From contig OX359273.1 of assembly GCA_947179155.2 (NCBI GenBank), forward strand, positions 15,622,001 through 15,686,000: DNA of 64,000 nucleotides, read 5' to 3'. The stretch's first letter is position 1. Every line of letters begins with the position of its first letter. Shown here piece by piece: positions 34,801 to 47,974 of the stretch. The DNA comes from Hedera helix. Its lineage: Eukaryota > Streptophyta > Magnoliopsida > Apiales > Araliaceae. The notes beneath the pieces are model-generated. The model was not told the origin of the DNA. It made no database searches and was given only the letters and a program-made list of their open reading frames with translations. A program made the translations under genes and the position numbers.

Positions 34801-37800
34801 CTTGCTATTCGTTTCGTTATTTCCTCAAAATATGCAAACAAATAGGTGATTAAGAGTCATATTACTTCGTTATACATCGGTTTGCCTCAAAAGGGGCAAT
34901 CCTATCACAATCGCATTGAAAACAATGCGTACAACGCACACAAGTCTTCACTTGAGGGAAGTTGCTATTCGTTTCGATATTTCCTCAAATTTTGCAAAGA
35001 GAAAGGTGAATTAGAGTCATAGTACCTCGTTATACATCGGTTAGCCTCAAATGGTGCAATTCTATCACTCTCGAATTGAAAACAATGCGTAGCACACAAG
35101 TCTTCATTTGAGGACTCTTCCTTTTCCTTTCGTTATTTCCTCAAAATATGCAAACCAATAGGTGATTAAGAGTCATATTACTTCGTTATACATCGGTTAG
35201 CCTCAAAAGGGGCAATCCTATAACTCTCGCATTGAAAACAATGCGTACAACGCACACAAGTCTTCACTTGAGGGAAGTTGCTATTCGTTTCGATATTTCC
35301 TCAAATTTTGCAAAGAGATAGGTGAATTAGAGTCATAGTACTTCGTTCTACATCGGTTAGCCTGAAAAGGAGTAATCCTATCACTCTCGCATTGAAAACA
35401 ATGCGTACAACGCACACAAGTCTTCATTTGAGGAAACTTGCTTTTCGTTTCGTTATTTCCTCAAAATATGCAAACAAATAGGTGATTAAGAGTCATATTA
35501 CTTCGTTATACATCGGTTAACCTCAAAAGGGGCAATCCTATCACTCTCGCATTGAAAACAATGCGTACAACGCACACAAGTCTTCATTTGAGGAAACTTG
35601 CTTTTCGTTTCGTTATTTCCTCAAAATATGCAAACAAATAGGTGATTTAGAGTCATATTATTACTTCGTTATACATCGGTTAGCCTCAAAAGGGGCAATC
35701 CTATCACTCTCGCATTGAAAACAATGCGTAGCACACAAGTCTTCATTTGAGGAAACTTGCTTTTCGTTTCGTTATTTCCTCAAAATATGCAAACAAATAG
35801 GTGATTAAGAGTCATATTACTTTGTTATACATCGGTTAGCCTCAAAAGGGGCAATCCTATCACACTCGCATTGAAAACAATGCGTACAACGCACACAAGT
35901 CTTCACTTGAGGGAAGTTGCTATTCGTTTCGATATTTACTCAAATTTTGCAAAGAGATAGGTGAATTAGAGTCATAGTACTTCGTTCTACATCGGTTAAG
36001 CTGAAACGGAGCAATCCAATCACTCTCGCATTGAAAACAATGCGTACAACGCACACATGTCTTCATTTGAGGAAACTTTCTTTTCGTTTCGTTATTTCCT
36101 CAAAATATGCAAACAAATAGGTGATTAAGAGTCATATTACTTCGTTATACATCGGTTAGCCTCAAAAGGGGAAATCCTATCACTCTCGCATTGAAAACAA
36201 TGCGTACAACGCACACAAGTCTTCACTTGCGGAAACTTGCTTTTTGTTTCGTTATTTCCTCAAAATATGCAAACAAATAGGTGATTAAGAGTCATATTAC
36301 TTCATTATACATCGGTCAGCCTCAAAAGGGGCAATCCTATCACTCTCGCATTGAAAACAATGCGTACAACGCACACAAGTCTTCACTTGAGGGAACTTGC
36401 TATTCGTTTCGATATTTCCTCAAATTTTGCAAAGAGATAGGTGAATTAGAGTCATAATACTTCGTTCTACCTCGGTTAGCCTGAAAAGGAACAATCCTAT
36501 CACTCTCGCATTGAAAACAATGCGTACAACGCACACAAGTCTTCACTTGAGGGAACTTGCTATTCGTTTCGATATTTCCTCAAATTTTGCAAAGAGATAG
36601 GTGAATTAGAGTCATAATACTTCGTTATACATCGGTTAGCCTGAAAAGGAACAATCCTATCACTCTCTCATTGAAAACAATGCGTACAACGGACACAAGT
36701 CTTCAGTTGAGGAAACTTGCTATTCGTTTCGTTATTTCCTCAAAATATGCAAACAAATAGATGATTAAGAGTAATATTACTTCGTTATACATCGGTTATC
36801 CTCAAAAGGGGCAATCCTATCACTGTCGCATTGAAAACAATGCGTACAACGCACACAAGTCTTCACTTGAGGGAAGTTGCTATTCGTTTCGATATTTCCT
36901 CAAATTTTGCAAAGAGATAGGTGAATTAGAGTCATAGTACTTCGTTCTACATCGGTTAGCCTGAAAAGGAGCAATCCTATCACTCTCGCATTGAAAACAA
37001 TGCGTACAACGCACACAAGTCTTCACTTGAGGGAAGTTGCTATTCGTTTCGATATTTTCTCAAATTTTGCAAAGAGAAAGGTGAATTAGAGTCATAGTAC
37101 CGCGTTATACATCGGTTAGCCTCAAATGGGGCAATTCTATCACTCTCGAATTGAAAACAATGCGTAGCACACAAGTCTTCATTTGAGGAAACTTGCTTTT
37201 CGTTTCGTTATTTCCTCAAAATATGCAAACCAATAGGTGATTAAGAGTCATATTACTTCGTTATACATCGGTTACCCTCAAAAGGGGCAATCCTATAACT
37301 CTCGCATTGAAAACAATGCGTACAACGCACACAAGTCTTCACTTGAGGGAAGTTGCTATTCATTTCGATATTTCTTCAAATTTTGCAAAGAGATAGGTGA
37401 ATTAGAGTCATAGTACTCCGTTCTACATCGGTTAGCCTGAAAAGGAGTCATCCTATCACTCTCGCATTGAAAACAATGCGTACAACGCACACAAGTCTTC
37501 ATTTGAGGAAACTTGATTTTCGTTTCGTTATTTCCTCAAAATATGCAAACAAATAGGTGATTAAGAGTCATATTACTTCGTTATACTTCGGTTAACCTAA
37601 AAAGGGGCAATCCTATCACTCTCGCATTGAAAACAATGCGTACAACGCACACAAGTCTTCATATGAGGAAACTTGCTATTCGTTTCGTTATTTCCTTAAA
37701 ATATGCAAACAAATAGGTGATTAAGAGTAATATTACTTCGTTATACATCGGTTAGCCTGAAAAGGAGCAATCCTATCACTCTCGCATTGAAAACAATGCG

Positions 37801-40800
37801 TACAACGCACACAAGTCTTCATTTGAGGAAACTTGCTATTCGTTTCGTTATTTCCTCAAAATATGCAAACAAATAGGTGATTAAGAGTCATATTACTTCG
37901 TTATACATCGGTTTGCCTCAAAAGGGGCAATCCTATCACAATCGCATTGAAAACAATGCGTACAACGCACACAAGTCTTCACTTGAGGGAAGTTGCTATT
38001 CGTTTCGATATTTCCTCAAATTTTGCAAAGAGAAAGGTGAATTAGAGTCATAGTACCTCGTTATACATCGGTTAGCCTCAAATGGGGCAATTCTATCACT
38101 CTCGAATTGAAAACAATGCGTAGCACACAAGTCTTCATTTGAGGAAACTTGCTTTTTCTTTCGTTATTTCCTCAAAATATGCAAACCAATAGGTGATTAA
38201 GAGTCATATTACTTCGTTATACATCGGTTAGCCTCAAAAGGGGCAATCCTATAACTCTCGCATTGAAAACAATGCGTACAACGCACACAAGTCTTCACTT
38301 GAGGGAAGTTGCTATTCGTTTCGATATTTCCTCAAATTTTGCAAAGAGATAGGTGAATTAGAGTCATAGTACTTCGTTCTACATCGGTTAGCCTGAAAAG
38401 GAGCAATCCTATCACTCTCGCATTGAAAACAATGCGTACAACACACACAAGTCTTCATTTGAGGAAACTTGTTTTTCGTTTCGTTATTTCCTCAAAATAT
38501 GCAAACAAATAGGTGATTAAGAGTCATATTACTTCGTTATACATCGGTTAACCTCAAAAGGGGCAATCCTATCACTCTCGCATTGAAAACAATGCGTACA
38601 ACGCACACAAGTCTTCATTTGAGGAAACTTGCTTTTCGTTTCGTTATTTCCTCAAAATATGCAAACAAATAGGTGATTTAGAGTCATATTACTTCGTTAT
38701 ACATCGGTTAGCCTCAAAAGGGGCAATCCTATCACTATCGCATTGAAAACAAGGCGTAGCACACAAGTCTTCATTTGAGGAAACTTGCTTTTCGTTTCGT
38801 TATTTCCTCAAAATATGCAAACAAATAGGTGATTAAGAGTCATATTACTTCGTTATACATCGGTTAGCCTCAAAAGGGGAAATCCTATCACTCTCGCATT
38901 GAAAACAATGCGTACAACGCACACAAGTCTTCACTTGCGGAAACTTGCTTTTTGTTTCGTTATTTCCTCAAAATATGCAAACAAATAGGTGATTAAGAGT
39001 CATATTACTTCATTATACATCGGTTAGCCTCAAAAGGGGCAATCCTATCACTCTCGCATTGAAAACAATGCGTACAACGCACACAAGTCTTCACTTGAGG
39101 GAACTTGCTATTCGTTTCGATATTTCCTCAAATTTTGCAAAGAGATAGGTGAATTAGAGTCATAATACTTCGTTCTACCTCGGTTAGCCTGAAAAGGAAC
39201 AATCCTATCACTCTCGCATTGAAAACAATGCGTACAACGCACACAAGTCTTCACTTGAGGGAACTTGCTATTCGTTTCGATATTTCCTAAAATTTTGCAA
39301 AGAGATAGGTGAATTAGAGTCATAATACTTCGTTATACATCGGTTAGCCTGAAAAGGAACAATCCTATCACTCTCTCATTGAAAACAATGCGTACAACGG
39401 ACACAAGTCTTCATTTGAGGAAACTTGCTATTCGTTTCGTTATTTCCTCAAAATATGCAAACAAATAGGTGATTAAGAGTAATATTACTTCGTTATACAT
39501 CGGTTATCCTCAAAAGGGGCAATCCTATCACTCTCGCATTGAAAACAATGCGTACAACGCACACAAGTCTTCACTTGAGGGAAGTTGCTATTCGTTTCGA
39601 TATTTCCTCAAATTTTGCAAAGAGATAGGTGAATTAGAGTCATAGTACTTCGTTCTACATCGGTTAGCCTGAAAAGGAGCAATCCTATCACTCTCGCATT
39701 GAAAACAATGCGTACAACGCACACAAGTCTTCACTTGAGGGAAGTTGCTATTCGTTTCGATATTTCCTCAAATTTTGCAAAGAGAAAGGTGAATTAGAGT
39801 CATAGTACCTCGTTATACATCGGTTAGCCTCAAATGGGGCAATTCTATCACTCTCGAATTGAAAACAATGCGTAGCACACAAGTCTTCATTTGAGGAAAC
39901 TTGCTTTTCGTTTCGTTATTTCCTCAAAATATGCAAACCAATAGGTGATTAAGAGTCATATTACTTCGTTATACATCGGTTGCCCTCAAAAGGGGCAATC
40001 CTATAACTCTCGCATTGAAAATAATGCGTACAACGCACACAAGTCTTCACTTGAGGGAAGTTGCTATTCGTTTCGATATTTCTTCAAATTTTGCAAAGAG
40101 ATAGGTGAATTAGAGTCATAGTACTCCGTTCTACATCGGTTAGCCTGAAAAGGAGTCATCCTATCACTCTCGCATTGAAAACAATGCGTACAACGCACAC
40201 AAGTCTTCATTTGAGGAAACTTGATTTTCGTTTCGTTATTTCCTCAAAATATGCAAACAAATAGGTGATTAAGAGTCATATTACTTCGTTATACATCGGT
40301 TAACCTAAAAAGGGGCAATCCTATCACTCTCGCATTGAAAACAATGCGTGCAACGCACACAAGTCTTCATTTGAGGAAACTTGCTTTTCGTTTCGTTATT
40401 TCCTCAAAATATGCAAACAAATAGGTGATTTAGAGTCATATTACTTCGTTATACATCGGTTAGCCTCAAAAGGGGCAATCCTATCACTCTCGCATTGAAA
40501 ATAATGCGTACAACGCACATAAGTCTTCATTTGAGGAAACTTGCTTTTTGTTTCGTTATTTCCTCAAAATATGCAAACAAATAGGTGATTAAGAGTCATA
40601 TTACTTCATTATACATCGGTTAGCCTCAAAAGGGGCAATACTATCACTCTCTCATTGAAAACAATGCGTACAACGTACACAAGTCTTCACTTGAGGGAAC
40701 TTGCTATTCGTTTCGATATTTCCTCAAATTTTGCAAAGAGATAGGTGAATTAGAGTCATAATAATTCGTTCTACCTCGGTTAGCCTGAAAAGGAGCAATC

Positions 40801-40961
40801 CTATCACTCTCGCATTGAAAACAATGCGTACAACGCACACAAGTCTTCACTTGAGGGAAGTTGCTATTCGTTTCGATATTTCCTCAAAATATACAAACAA
40901 ATAGGTGATTAAGAGTCATATTACTTCGTTATACATCGGTTAACCTCAAAAGGGGCAATCC
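31875..40961 (-). repeat. 160-bp satellite array, third block, inverted (about 57 monomers)
   Basis: The reverse complement of the monomer is repeated with 160-bp spacing, for example TTGCTATTCG at 31921, 32081 and 32241. A 156-bp variant lacking four bases (GCGTAGCACAC) recurs at 33326, 33966, 35087, 35726, 37162, 38118, 38754 and 39870. A segment of about 1.5 kb at 36130-37640 is repeated at 38838-40340 (offset about 2708). Monomers are more uniform than in the second block. Single-base homopolymer insertions cluster at about 33360-34740. Confidence 0.97.
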
Positions 40962-41290
40962 TGTAATATCCCAAATATTTCCAAAGTGATCTAACAAGAT
41001 TTAAGCAAAGGTTATCAATTCAAAACCTAAGATTGATTGCTCAAGCATGCCTTGAGCTATCTTAAAGAATATATACGACTCGAAACTACGATCGTATACA
41101 ACTAAGAGGTTAAATTCTTTAACCTAAACTATGTGTTATGTGATTAGTAAAGCTTGAATTGAGCTTTTAAATGTGTTGTATGAAATATCTATGTGTAGGA
41201 TTTTGTGTTTTGGTTCAAGTAGTTAACCTTAACACTTATTAAAAATCAGAAGTCAATTTAGGGCAAAAACCTAAATTGGAAAAAGAGTTA

Positions 41291-41325
41291 AAACCTAAAC
41301 CCTAACCCTAGGGTCTAAACCCTAG
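41291..41325 (+). repeat. Telomere-like motif cluster in U3 of LTR A
   Basis: CCTAAACCCTAACCCTAGGG-type units, equivalent to 6829-6864 in element 1 and 44708-44741 in LTR B. Confidence 0.7.
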
Positions 41326-42458
41326 AAAATAACCTAGGCCCTTGAGCAAAATGTGAAGGTTAAATTGACATTCTGTTTCAAGATTCAACCTTCCCACGCT
41401 TTAAAAACACGTAATAGTCAGTAAAAGTTTTTCTCGAAAAACGTGTAAAAAGCACTATTCACGAAGAAACATTTTTCATTCTTTTGATCGTTTCTTTCAT
41501 CTATAGGACTTCTTGTATTTCACGACATAGTGATAATATGAGGTTTAGATGCCAGGGAATCAATAAAATTTTCTTGGGAAAAAGACGAAAAAGACACGAT
41601 TTACGAGAAAACGTTTGTCGTCTTTTTGAACGTTCTTTTCAACGTTTGGACTTTTTCTATTTCACGATATAGCATTTATACGGGGAATAGATACCAGGGA
41701 GCCACTTATATTTTTCCATAAATAAAACATAAATCGCTCTTCAAACGAAAACGCTTTCCGTTTTTGATCAAACCGTTGATGGATACAGTGTTTGTATGCA
41801 ACACCGGTGCGTAATAAGCAATAAAAGATTTTCTCGAAAAGTGTGTCGGGAATAAGACGAAATAGGGAAAAGACAAAAATAAATATTATTTTTGACTTTT
41901 TGGTCTTCTAACCATTTTATGAGAAATGGTCGTCAAAAATACTATTCACCGAAAAACGTGCCAAGTCTTTTGGACTTTTCACTTTACAGAAAAGTGTTCA
42001 TTCGGAACAAAACTCAGTAATATCAAAATTTTAAATCAGTAGAAGTTAACCAAATTAGTTGGAATCAGACTGTTATATAATTAACTGCTAATTCATCCGT
42101 ATTGTTTTCATCAAACGGATCATGAGATAGGTTAACATTAAATTTGAATAATCAAATTTATCAGATTAATACCTAATTATATTATTCAATCATAATTAGT
42201 GTCTAGAATGAAAGAAATTTATCAATTGCGTCGCCCGGTAGGTGTATTTGAGAAAAATACACGGAAGGTTATCCGAGATTAATTCAAGAAAAACTTTGAG
42301 GGTCAGACGAGACATCATATTAATACTATATGATGTATTTTATGAATAAAATATGTATAAGTAATTAAAACTTATATTACTAATGCGAAATATTTTAAAT
42401 TAATCGTACGCGATTTATCCGATATGCTGAAAACGGAAGAAAGAGTGGGTAAGAGTGT

Positions 42459-42546
42459 GGCTAGCACATGCTGGCGCATGCCTGGCACACGCTGGCACAT
42501 GCTGGCACACGCCTGACACACGCTGGCACACGCCTGGCACACGCTA
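42459..42546 (+). repeat. Tandem TGGCACACGC array in U3 of LTR A
   Basis: About eight units of CTGGCACACG/CTGGCACATG spaced 10-11 bp, ending about 100 bp upstream of the TATA box. LTR B and the element at 54419 lack it and carry a heat-shock-element-like motif there instead. Confidence 0.85.
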
Positions 42547-42645
42547 GATATTATTTTAGTTTTATTAATTAAATAATGTGCGAAAAGACTAAAATGCCCT
42601 TGGTCTTTTTAACTAATGACCAAATTACCCCGACCTTTGATTTTC

Positions 42646-42655
42646 CTATAAATAG
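42646..42655 (+). promoter_or_regulatory. TATA box of LTR A
   Basis: CTATAAATAG. The donor-like AAAAG/GTACG follows at 42793-42794. Confidence 0.75.
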
Positions 42656-42837
42656 GAAGCTAAACTCATTCATTTCTTCATCTTTTTCCAAAGCTTTTGC
42701 AAGAGCAAAATTACTCTCTATATCTATTACTCCTAGTTATAATTCATGTATTGGAAATTGCAAAGAAATAGTTAAAGCTTGCAATAATAAAAGGTACGAT
42801 TCTTAGTTATTGTAATGTTTATTTTTTTATCGATGAG

Positions 42838-43203
42838 GCTCAAGAACATAAGTCGTAGCCATGTACGATTTTTCGTTCTGCGTGTTCCTTATGACTTGAG
42901 CAAGTCGTTGTTATGTCAAATTTCATTTCATAGTTTAAAGTTCAAGAACATACGTCGTATCCATGTACGGTTTATCCGTTCTCCGTGTTCTTCGTATGTT
43001 CTGGAGTATTATTATAAATTGTTATAATTAAGTAAACAAGTCGTTATAATGACCAAATTTTGTCAATTATATAGTGTTATAATCACTTATGTAAGCAGTT
43101 ATAATGCTCAAATTATTTCAAGTATGAAATCCAAAAGCTCAAGAACATAAGTCGTTACCATGTACGATTTTTCGTTCTTCGTGTTCTTCGTGTGTTCTTG
43201 AGC
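42838..43203 (+). repeat. Three palindromic modules in LTR A leader
   Basis: 42838-42901, 42941-43006 and 43137-43203, the same order and similar spacing as in element 1. Arms are of the type CTCAAGAACATA / TATGTTCTTGAG with a few mismatches. A further partial CGTGTTCTTCG-rich hairpin lies at about 43318-43380. Confidence 0.7.
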
Positions 43204-45877
43204 AAAAGTCATAATTTCTACATAAGTAGGCTTATGATTTGGTAATTTAGTGTTATGGGATGATGAAACATGATGGCCTTGCTAAATAATGCTTGTGGCA
43301 TCAAGTTTTAGTAGTCGAAACGAAGAACGATGAAACTTTGTTCTTCGTGTTCTTCGATTCGTTCTTCGTGTTCTTGAGAAAAAAGTCATAAAATCTTATA
43401 TAAGTAGGTTTATGATTTTGTTATTTTTATGTTATGAAGTGATACGGAGTGTTAGAACATGTTATCTTAGCAAATTAATGCTTGAGGTATCATGTTTTAC
43501 CAATCGGATCAAAGAAAGTTAAGTTTAATATACTAGCAGAATATTTTTTGCAAATTTCCGAAAATTTAATTTCTGAATCTGCCTTAGACACCTAAATCAA
43601 AGTTGTAGATCATGAAATTCTAAGCAATTTAGACTCAATAATCACTCAAAAATATTTTCGTATGACAAAGTTATGGTTGTCACTGTAAAAGAGGTCAGAA
43701 ATATGAATCAGTTTTAGATCAGTCCCATTACTGGGAAATATGTGTAAATCAGTAAGGAATCTTGAACTTTGGTCTGAATGAAAGTTGTAGGTACGGAAGT
43801 TACGAACGCGTGAAATTTTGAACGACTCAAAAATGTTTTAAAACGAAGAAGTTATGGCCGTTTAACCGAGCCGGGGTCTGGCAGTCCAACAATCTGCCCA
43901 AATCCGAAAATTTGGCTTAAAAATGAGTTTTTGAGTTAGCCAATTTTCCAAATAATTTCACCTATGAAAATAGTGTAGTTAAGTTATTCTAAGACTTACT
44001 CAAAAGGAAAATTTGATAAACTAACATTCGGGGTCGCGTAACCCTTTTTGTAGGCGTTTAACGATTTCCCGGGAAAACCCTAACATGGTTTCAAGGCAAG
44101 TCTTCTAACTCTTGCTATGTGCTACTTGTGTAGTATTGTTAAAATGTTAAATGAGATGAGTAATGTCATGTTATTATGCAATAGATGATATGTGAAGTCT
44201 TTAACTGATGTTTACAAGCCTTCTAACTGTTATGTTTTATGTTTACTATTTACGAACATGATTTATACACTTTGTGTGTCAATGTGATATAAATTGTTGG
44301 AACATGAGTTATATGTGATATTAAATGGAGAATTATGTTCAGTCAATGCATGTTAAAAGTTTATATGAAAGCATAAACTGTAATATCCCAAATATTTCAA
44401 AAGTGATCTAACAAGATCTAAGCAAGGTTGTCAATTCAAAACCCAAGATTGATTGCTCAAGCATACCTTGAGCTATCTTAAAGAATATATACGACTCGAA
44501 ACTACGATCGTATACAACTAAGAGGTTAAATTCTTTAACCTAAACTATGTGTTATGTGATTAGTAAAGCTTGAATTGAGCTTTTAAATGTGTTGTATGAA
44601 ATATCTATGTGTAGGATTTTGTGTTTTGGTTCAAGTAGTTAACCTTAACACTTATTAAAAATCAGAAGTCAATTTATGGCAAAAACCTAAATTGGAAAAA
44701 GAGTTAAAACCTAAACCCTAACCCTAGGGTCTAAACCCTAGAAAATAACCTAGGCCCTTGAGCAAAATGTGAAGGTTAAATTGACATTCTGTTTCAAGAT
44801 TCAACCTTCCCACGCTTTAAAAACACGTAATAGTCAGTAAAAGTTTTTCTCGAAAAACGTGTAAAAAGCACTATTCACGAAGAAACGTTTTTCATTCGTT
44901 TGATCGTTTCTTTCATCTGTAGGACTTCTTGTATTTCACGACATAGTGATAATATGAGGTTTAGATGCCAGAAAATCAATAAAATTTTCTTGGAAAAAAG
45001 ACGAAAAATACACGATTTACGAGAAAACGTTTGTCGTCTTTTTGAACGTTCTTTTCAACGTTTGGACTTTTTCTATTTCACGATATAACATTTATACGGG
45101 GAATAGATACCAGGGAGCCACTGATATTTTTCCATAAATAAAACGTAAATCGCTCTTCAAACGAAAACGTTTTCCGTTTTTGATCAAACCGTTGATGGAT
45201 ACAGTGTTTGTATGCAACACCGGTGCGTAATAAGCAATAAAAGATTTTCTCGAAAAGTGTGTCGGGAATAAGACGAAATAGGGAAAAGACAAAAATAAAT
45301 ATTATTTTTGACTTTTTGGTCTTCTAACCATTTTCTGAGAAATGATCGTCAAAAACACTATTGACCGAAAAACGTGCCAAGTCTTTTGGACTTTTCAATT
45401 TACAGAAAAGTGTTCATTCGGAACAAAACTCAGTAATATCAAAATTTTAAATCAGTAGAAGTTAACCAAATTAGTTGGAATCAGACTGTTATATAATTAA
45501 CTGCTAATTCATCCGTATTGTTTTCATCAAACGGATCATGAGATAGGTTAACATTAAATTTGAATAATCAAATTTATCAGATTAATACCTAATTATATTA
45601 TTCAATCATAATTAGTGTCTAGAATGAAAGAAATTTATCAATCGCGTCGCCCGGTAGGTGTATTTGAGAAAAATACACGGAAGGTTATCCGAGATTAATT
45701 CAAGAAAAACTTTGAGGGTCAGACGAGACATCATATTAATACTGTATGATGTATTTTATGAATAAAATATGTATAAGTAATTAAAACTTATATTACTAAT
45801 GCGAAATATTTTAAATTAATCGCACGCGATTTATCCGATATACCGAAATCGGAAGAAATAATGACAAAACAGCTCGG

Positions 45878-45894
45878 GAAGCTTCTAGAAGCTT
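45878..45894 (+). promoter_or_regulatory. Heat-shock-element-like motif in U3 of LTR B
   Basis: GAAGCTTCTAGAAGCTT fits nGAAnnTTCnnGAAn with correct 5-bp phasing and is part of a perfect palindrome. It lies about 115 bp upstream of the TATA box. Repeated in the minus-strand LTRs at 57044-57060 and 63291-63307. Heat inducibility is inferred, not shown. Confidence 0.5.
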
Positions 45895-46009
45895 GGCTTG
45901 GAAAATATCTAGATATTATTCTAGTTTTATTAATTAAATAATGTGCGAAATGACTAAAATGCCCTTAGCTTTTAAACTAATGACCAAACTACCCCGACCC
46001 TTGGTTTTC

Positions 46010-46019
46010 CTATAAATAG
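46010..46019 (+). promoter_or_regulatory. TATA box of LTR B
   Basis: CTATAAATAG. The donor-like AAAAG/GTACG follows at 46137-46138. Confidence 0.75.
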
Positions 46020-47565
46020 AAGGCTTAAGTTCATTAGTTCTTTACCATTTTTGAAAGCTAAAGAGCAAATATAGAGAGAGTTCTTGTGAGACAAGAATCG
46101 ATTGCAAAGAAATAGTTAAAGCTTGCAATAATAAAAGGTACGATTCTTAATCGTTATTATTGTAATGTTTATTTTTATCGATGAGGCTCAAGAACATAAG
46201 TCGTAGCCATGTACGATTTTTCGTTCTCCGTGTTCCTTATGACTTGAGCAAGTCGTTGTTATGTCAAATTTCATTTCATAGTTTAAAGTTCAAGAACATA
46301 CGTCGTATCCATGTACGGTTTATCCGTTCTCCGTGTTCTTCGTATGTTCTGGAGTATTATTATAAATTGTTATATTTAAGTAAACAAGTCGTTATAATGA
46401 CCAAATTTTGTCAATTATAAAGTGTTATAATCACATATGTAAGCAGTTATAATGCTCAAATTATTTCAAGTATGAATCCAAAAGCTCAAGAACATAAGTC
46501 GTTACCATGTACGATTTTTCGTTCTTCGTGTTCTTCGTGTGTTCTTGAGCAAAAGTCATAATTTCTACATAAGTAGGTTTATGATTTGGTAATTTAGTGT
46601 TATGGGATGATGAAACATGATGGCCTTGCTAAATAATGCTTGTGGCATCAAGTTTTAGTAGTCGAAACGAAGAACGATGAAACTTTGTTCTTCGTGTTCT
46701 TCGATTCGTTCTTCGTGTTCTTGAGAAAAAGTCATGAAATCTTATATAAGTAGGTTTATGATTTTTTTATTTTTATGTTATGAAGTGATACGGAGTGTTA
46801 GAACATGTTATCTTAGCAAATTAATGCTTGAGGTATCATGTTTTACCAATCGGATCAAAGAAAGTTAGGTCTAAGATAGTCGCAGAATATTTTTGCAAAT
46901 TTCCGAAAATTTAAAGTCTGAATATGCCTTAGTAACCTAAATGAAAGTTGTAGATCATGAAATTCTAAGCAATTTAGACTCAAGAATCACTTCAAAATGT
47001 TTTCGTACGACAAAGTTATGGCTGTCGCAGTAAAAGAGGTCAAAGCTGAATTTTTAAGGGGCATTCGGATTTTAGGGCTTAAAAATGAGTTTTTGAGTTC
47101 GCCACTTAACGAAATGATTCCACCTATGGAAATAGTCTAGTTAAGTTATTGTAAGACTTATTCAAAAGGAAAATTTGATAAACTAACGTTCGGGGTCGCG
47201 TAACCCTTTTTGTAGGCGTTTAACGATTTCCCGGGAAAACCCTAACATGGTTTCAAGGCAAGTCTTCTAACTCTTGTTATGTGCTACTTGTGTAGTATTG
47301 TTAAAATGATAAATGAGATGTGAATGTCATGTTATTATGTAATAGATGATATGTGAAGTCTTTAACTGATGTTTAAAACCCTTATAACTGTTAGGTGATA
47401 TGTTTACGAGTTACGAACATGATTTATACACTTTGTGTGTCAATGTGATATAAATTGTTGGAACGTGAGTTATATGTGATATTAAATGGAGAATTATGTT
47501 CAGTCAATGCATGTTAAAGTTTATATGAAAGCATAAACTGCGTATGTGCTGTATGTTAGACTTGC

Positions 47566-47581
47566 TGAGCCGTCGTGCTCA
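47566..47581 (+). other. LTR hairpin TGAGC-N6-GCTCA (family 3)
   Basis: Loop CGTCGT, followed by TTCTTGC. Also at 48396-48411 in LTR A, and inverted in the element at 54419. Confidence 0.6.
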
Positions 47582-47830
47582 TTCTTGCGAATAAAACCTT
47601 ATTTGCAGATTAAAGATGAACGTTAAGAAGATCATGAACTTAAAGATGCAGCATAGATTAGGTTTTCATGTAAATTGATTGTATTTGTATATGTCATAAT
47701 GACTGTTGTAATACGAACAAACAAACATGTAACCGAATATTGAATGAATGATATAAATAATTATCATCAGAATGTTGTTATGTCTTTATTTTGATATAAC
47801 CTAGAATTGTTAAAATTTAACATAGTATTG

Positions 47831-47974
47831 ATAATGATCTATTTATCTGGATGAGGATCGGTAAATAACTTGTGAGTGCTGTACATCTGAGACAGAACTA
47901 AGCGATGTTGACTGGTCAAATCCATCGTTAAGGTTCCTCGGACCCAGGTATAACTCGTTATTACTATTCTGAAT
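47831..47974 (+). other. Conserved 144-bp LTR block (LTR B)
   Basis: Two differences from the block at 463-606 in element 1. The LTR A copy is at 48662-48805. Confidence 0.6.

Noticed and set aside
41484..41672. Conserved 62-codon ORF in U3 (also 44900, 57850 minus, and 7005 in element 1)
   Set aside because: Lies upstream of the LTR TATA box in low-complexity AAAACG/CGTTTT-rich sequence; conservation is no higher than for surrounding LTR DNA.
42815..43027. Repeated ORF of 64-79 codons with two HVRF motifs, also at 46181, 56570 (minus) and 62817 (minus)
   Set aside because: The internal repeat reflects the palindromic DNA modules, and the copies are simply LTR copies. No start context, no known domain, and position in an untranslated leader.
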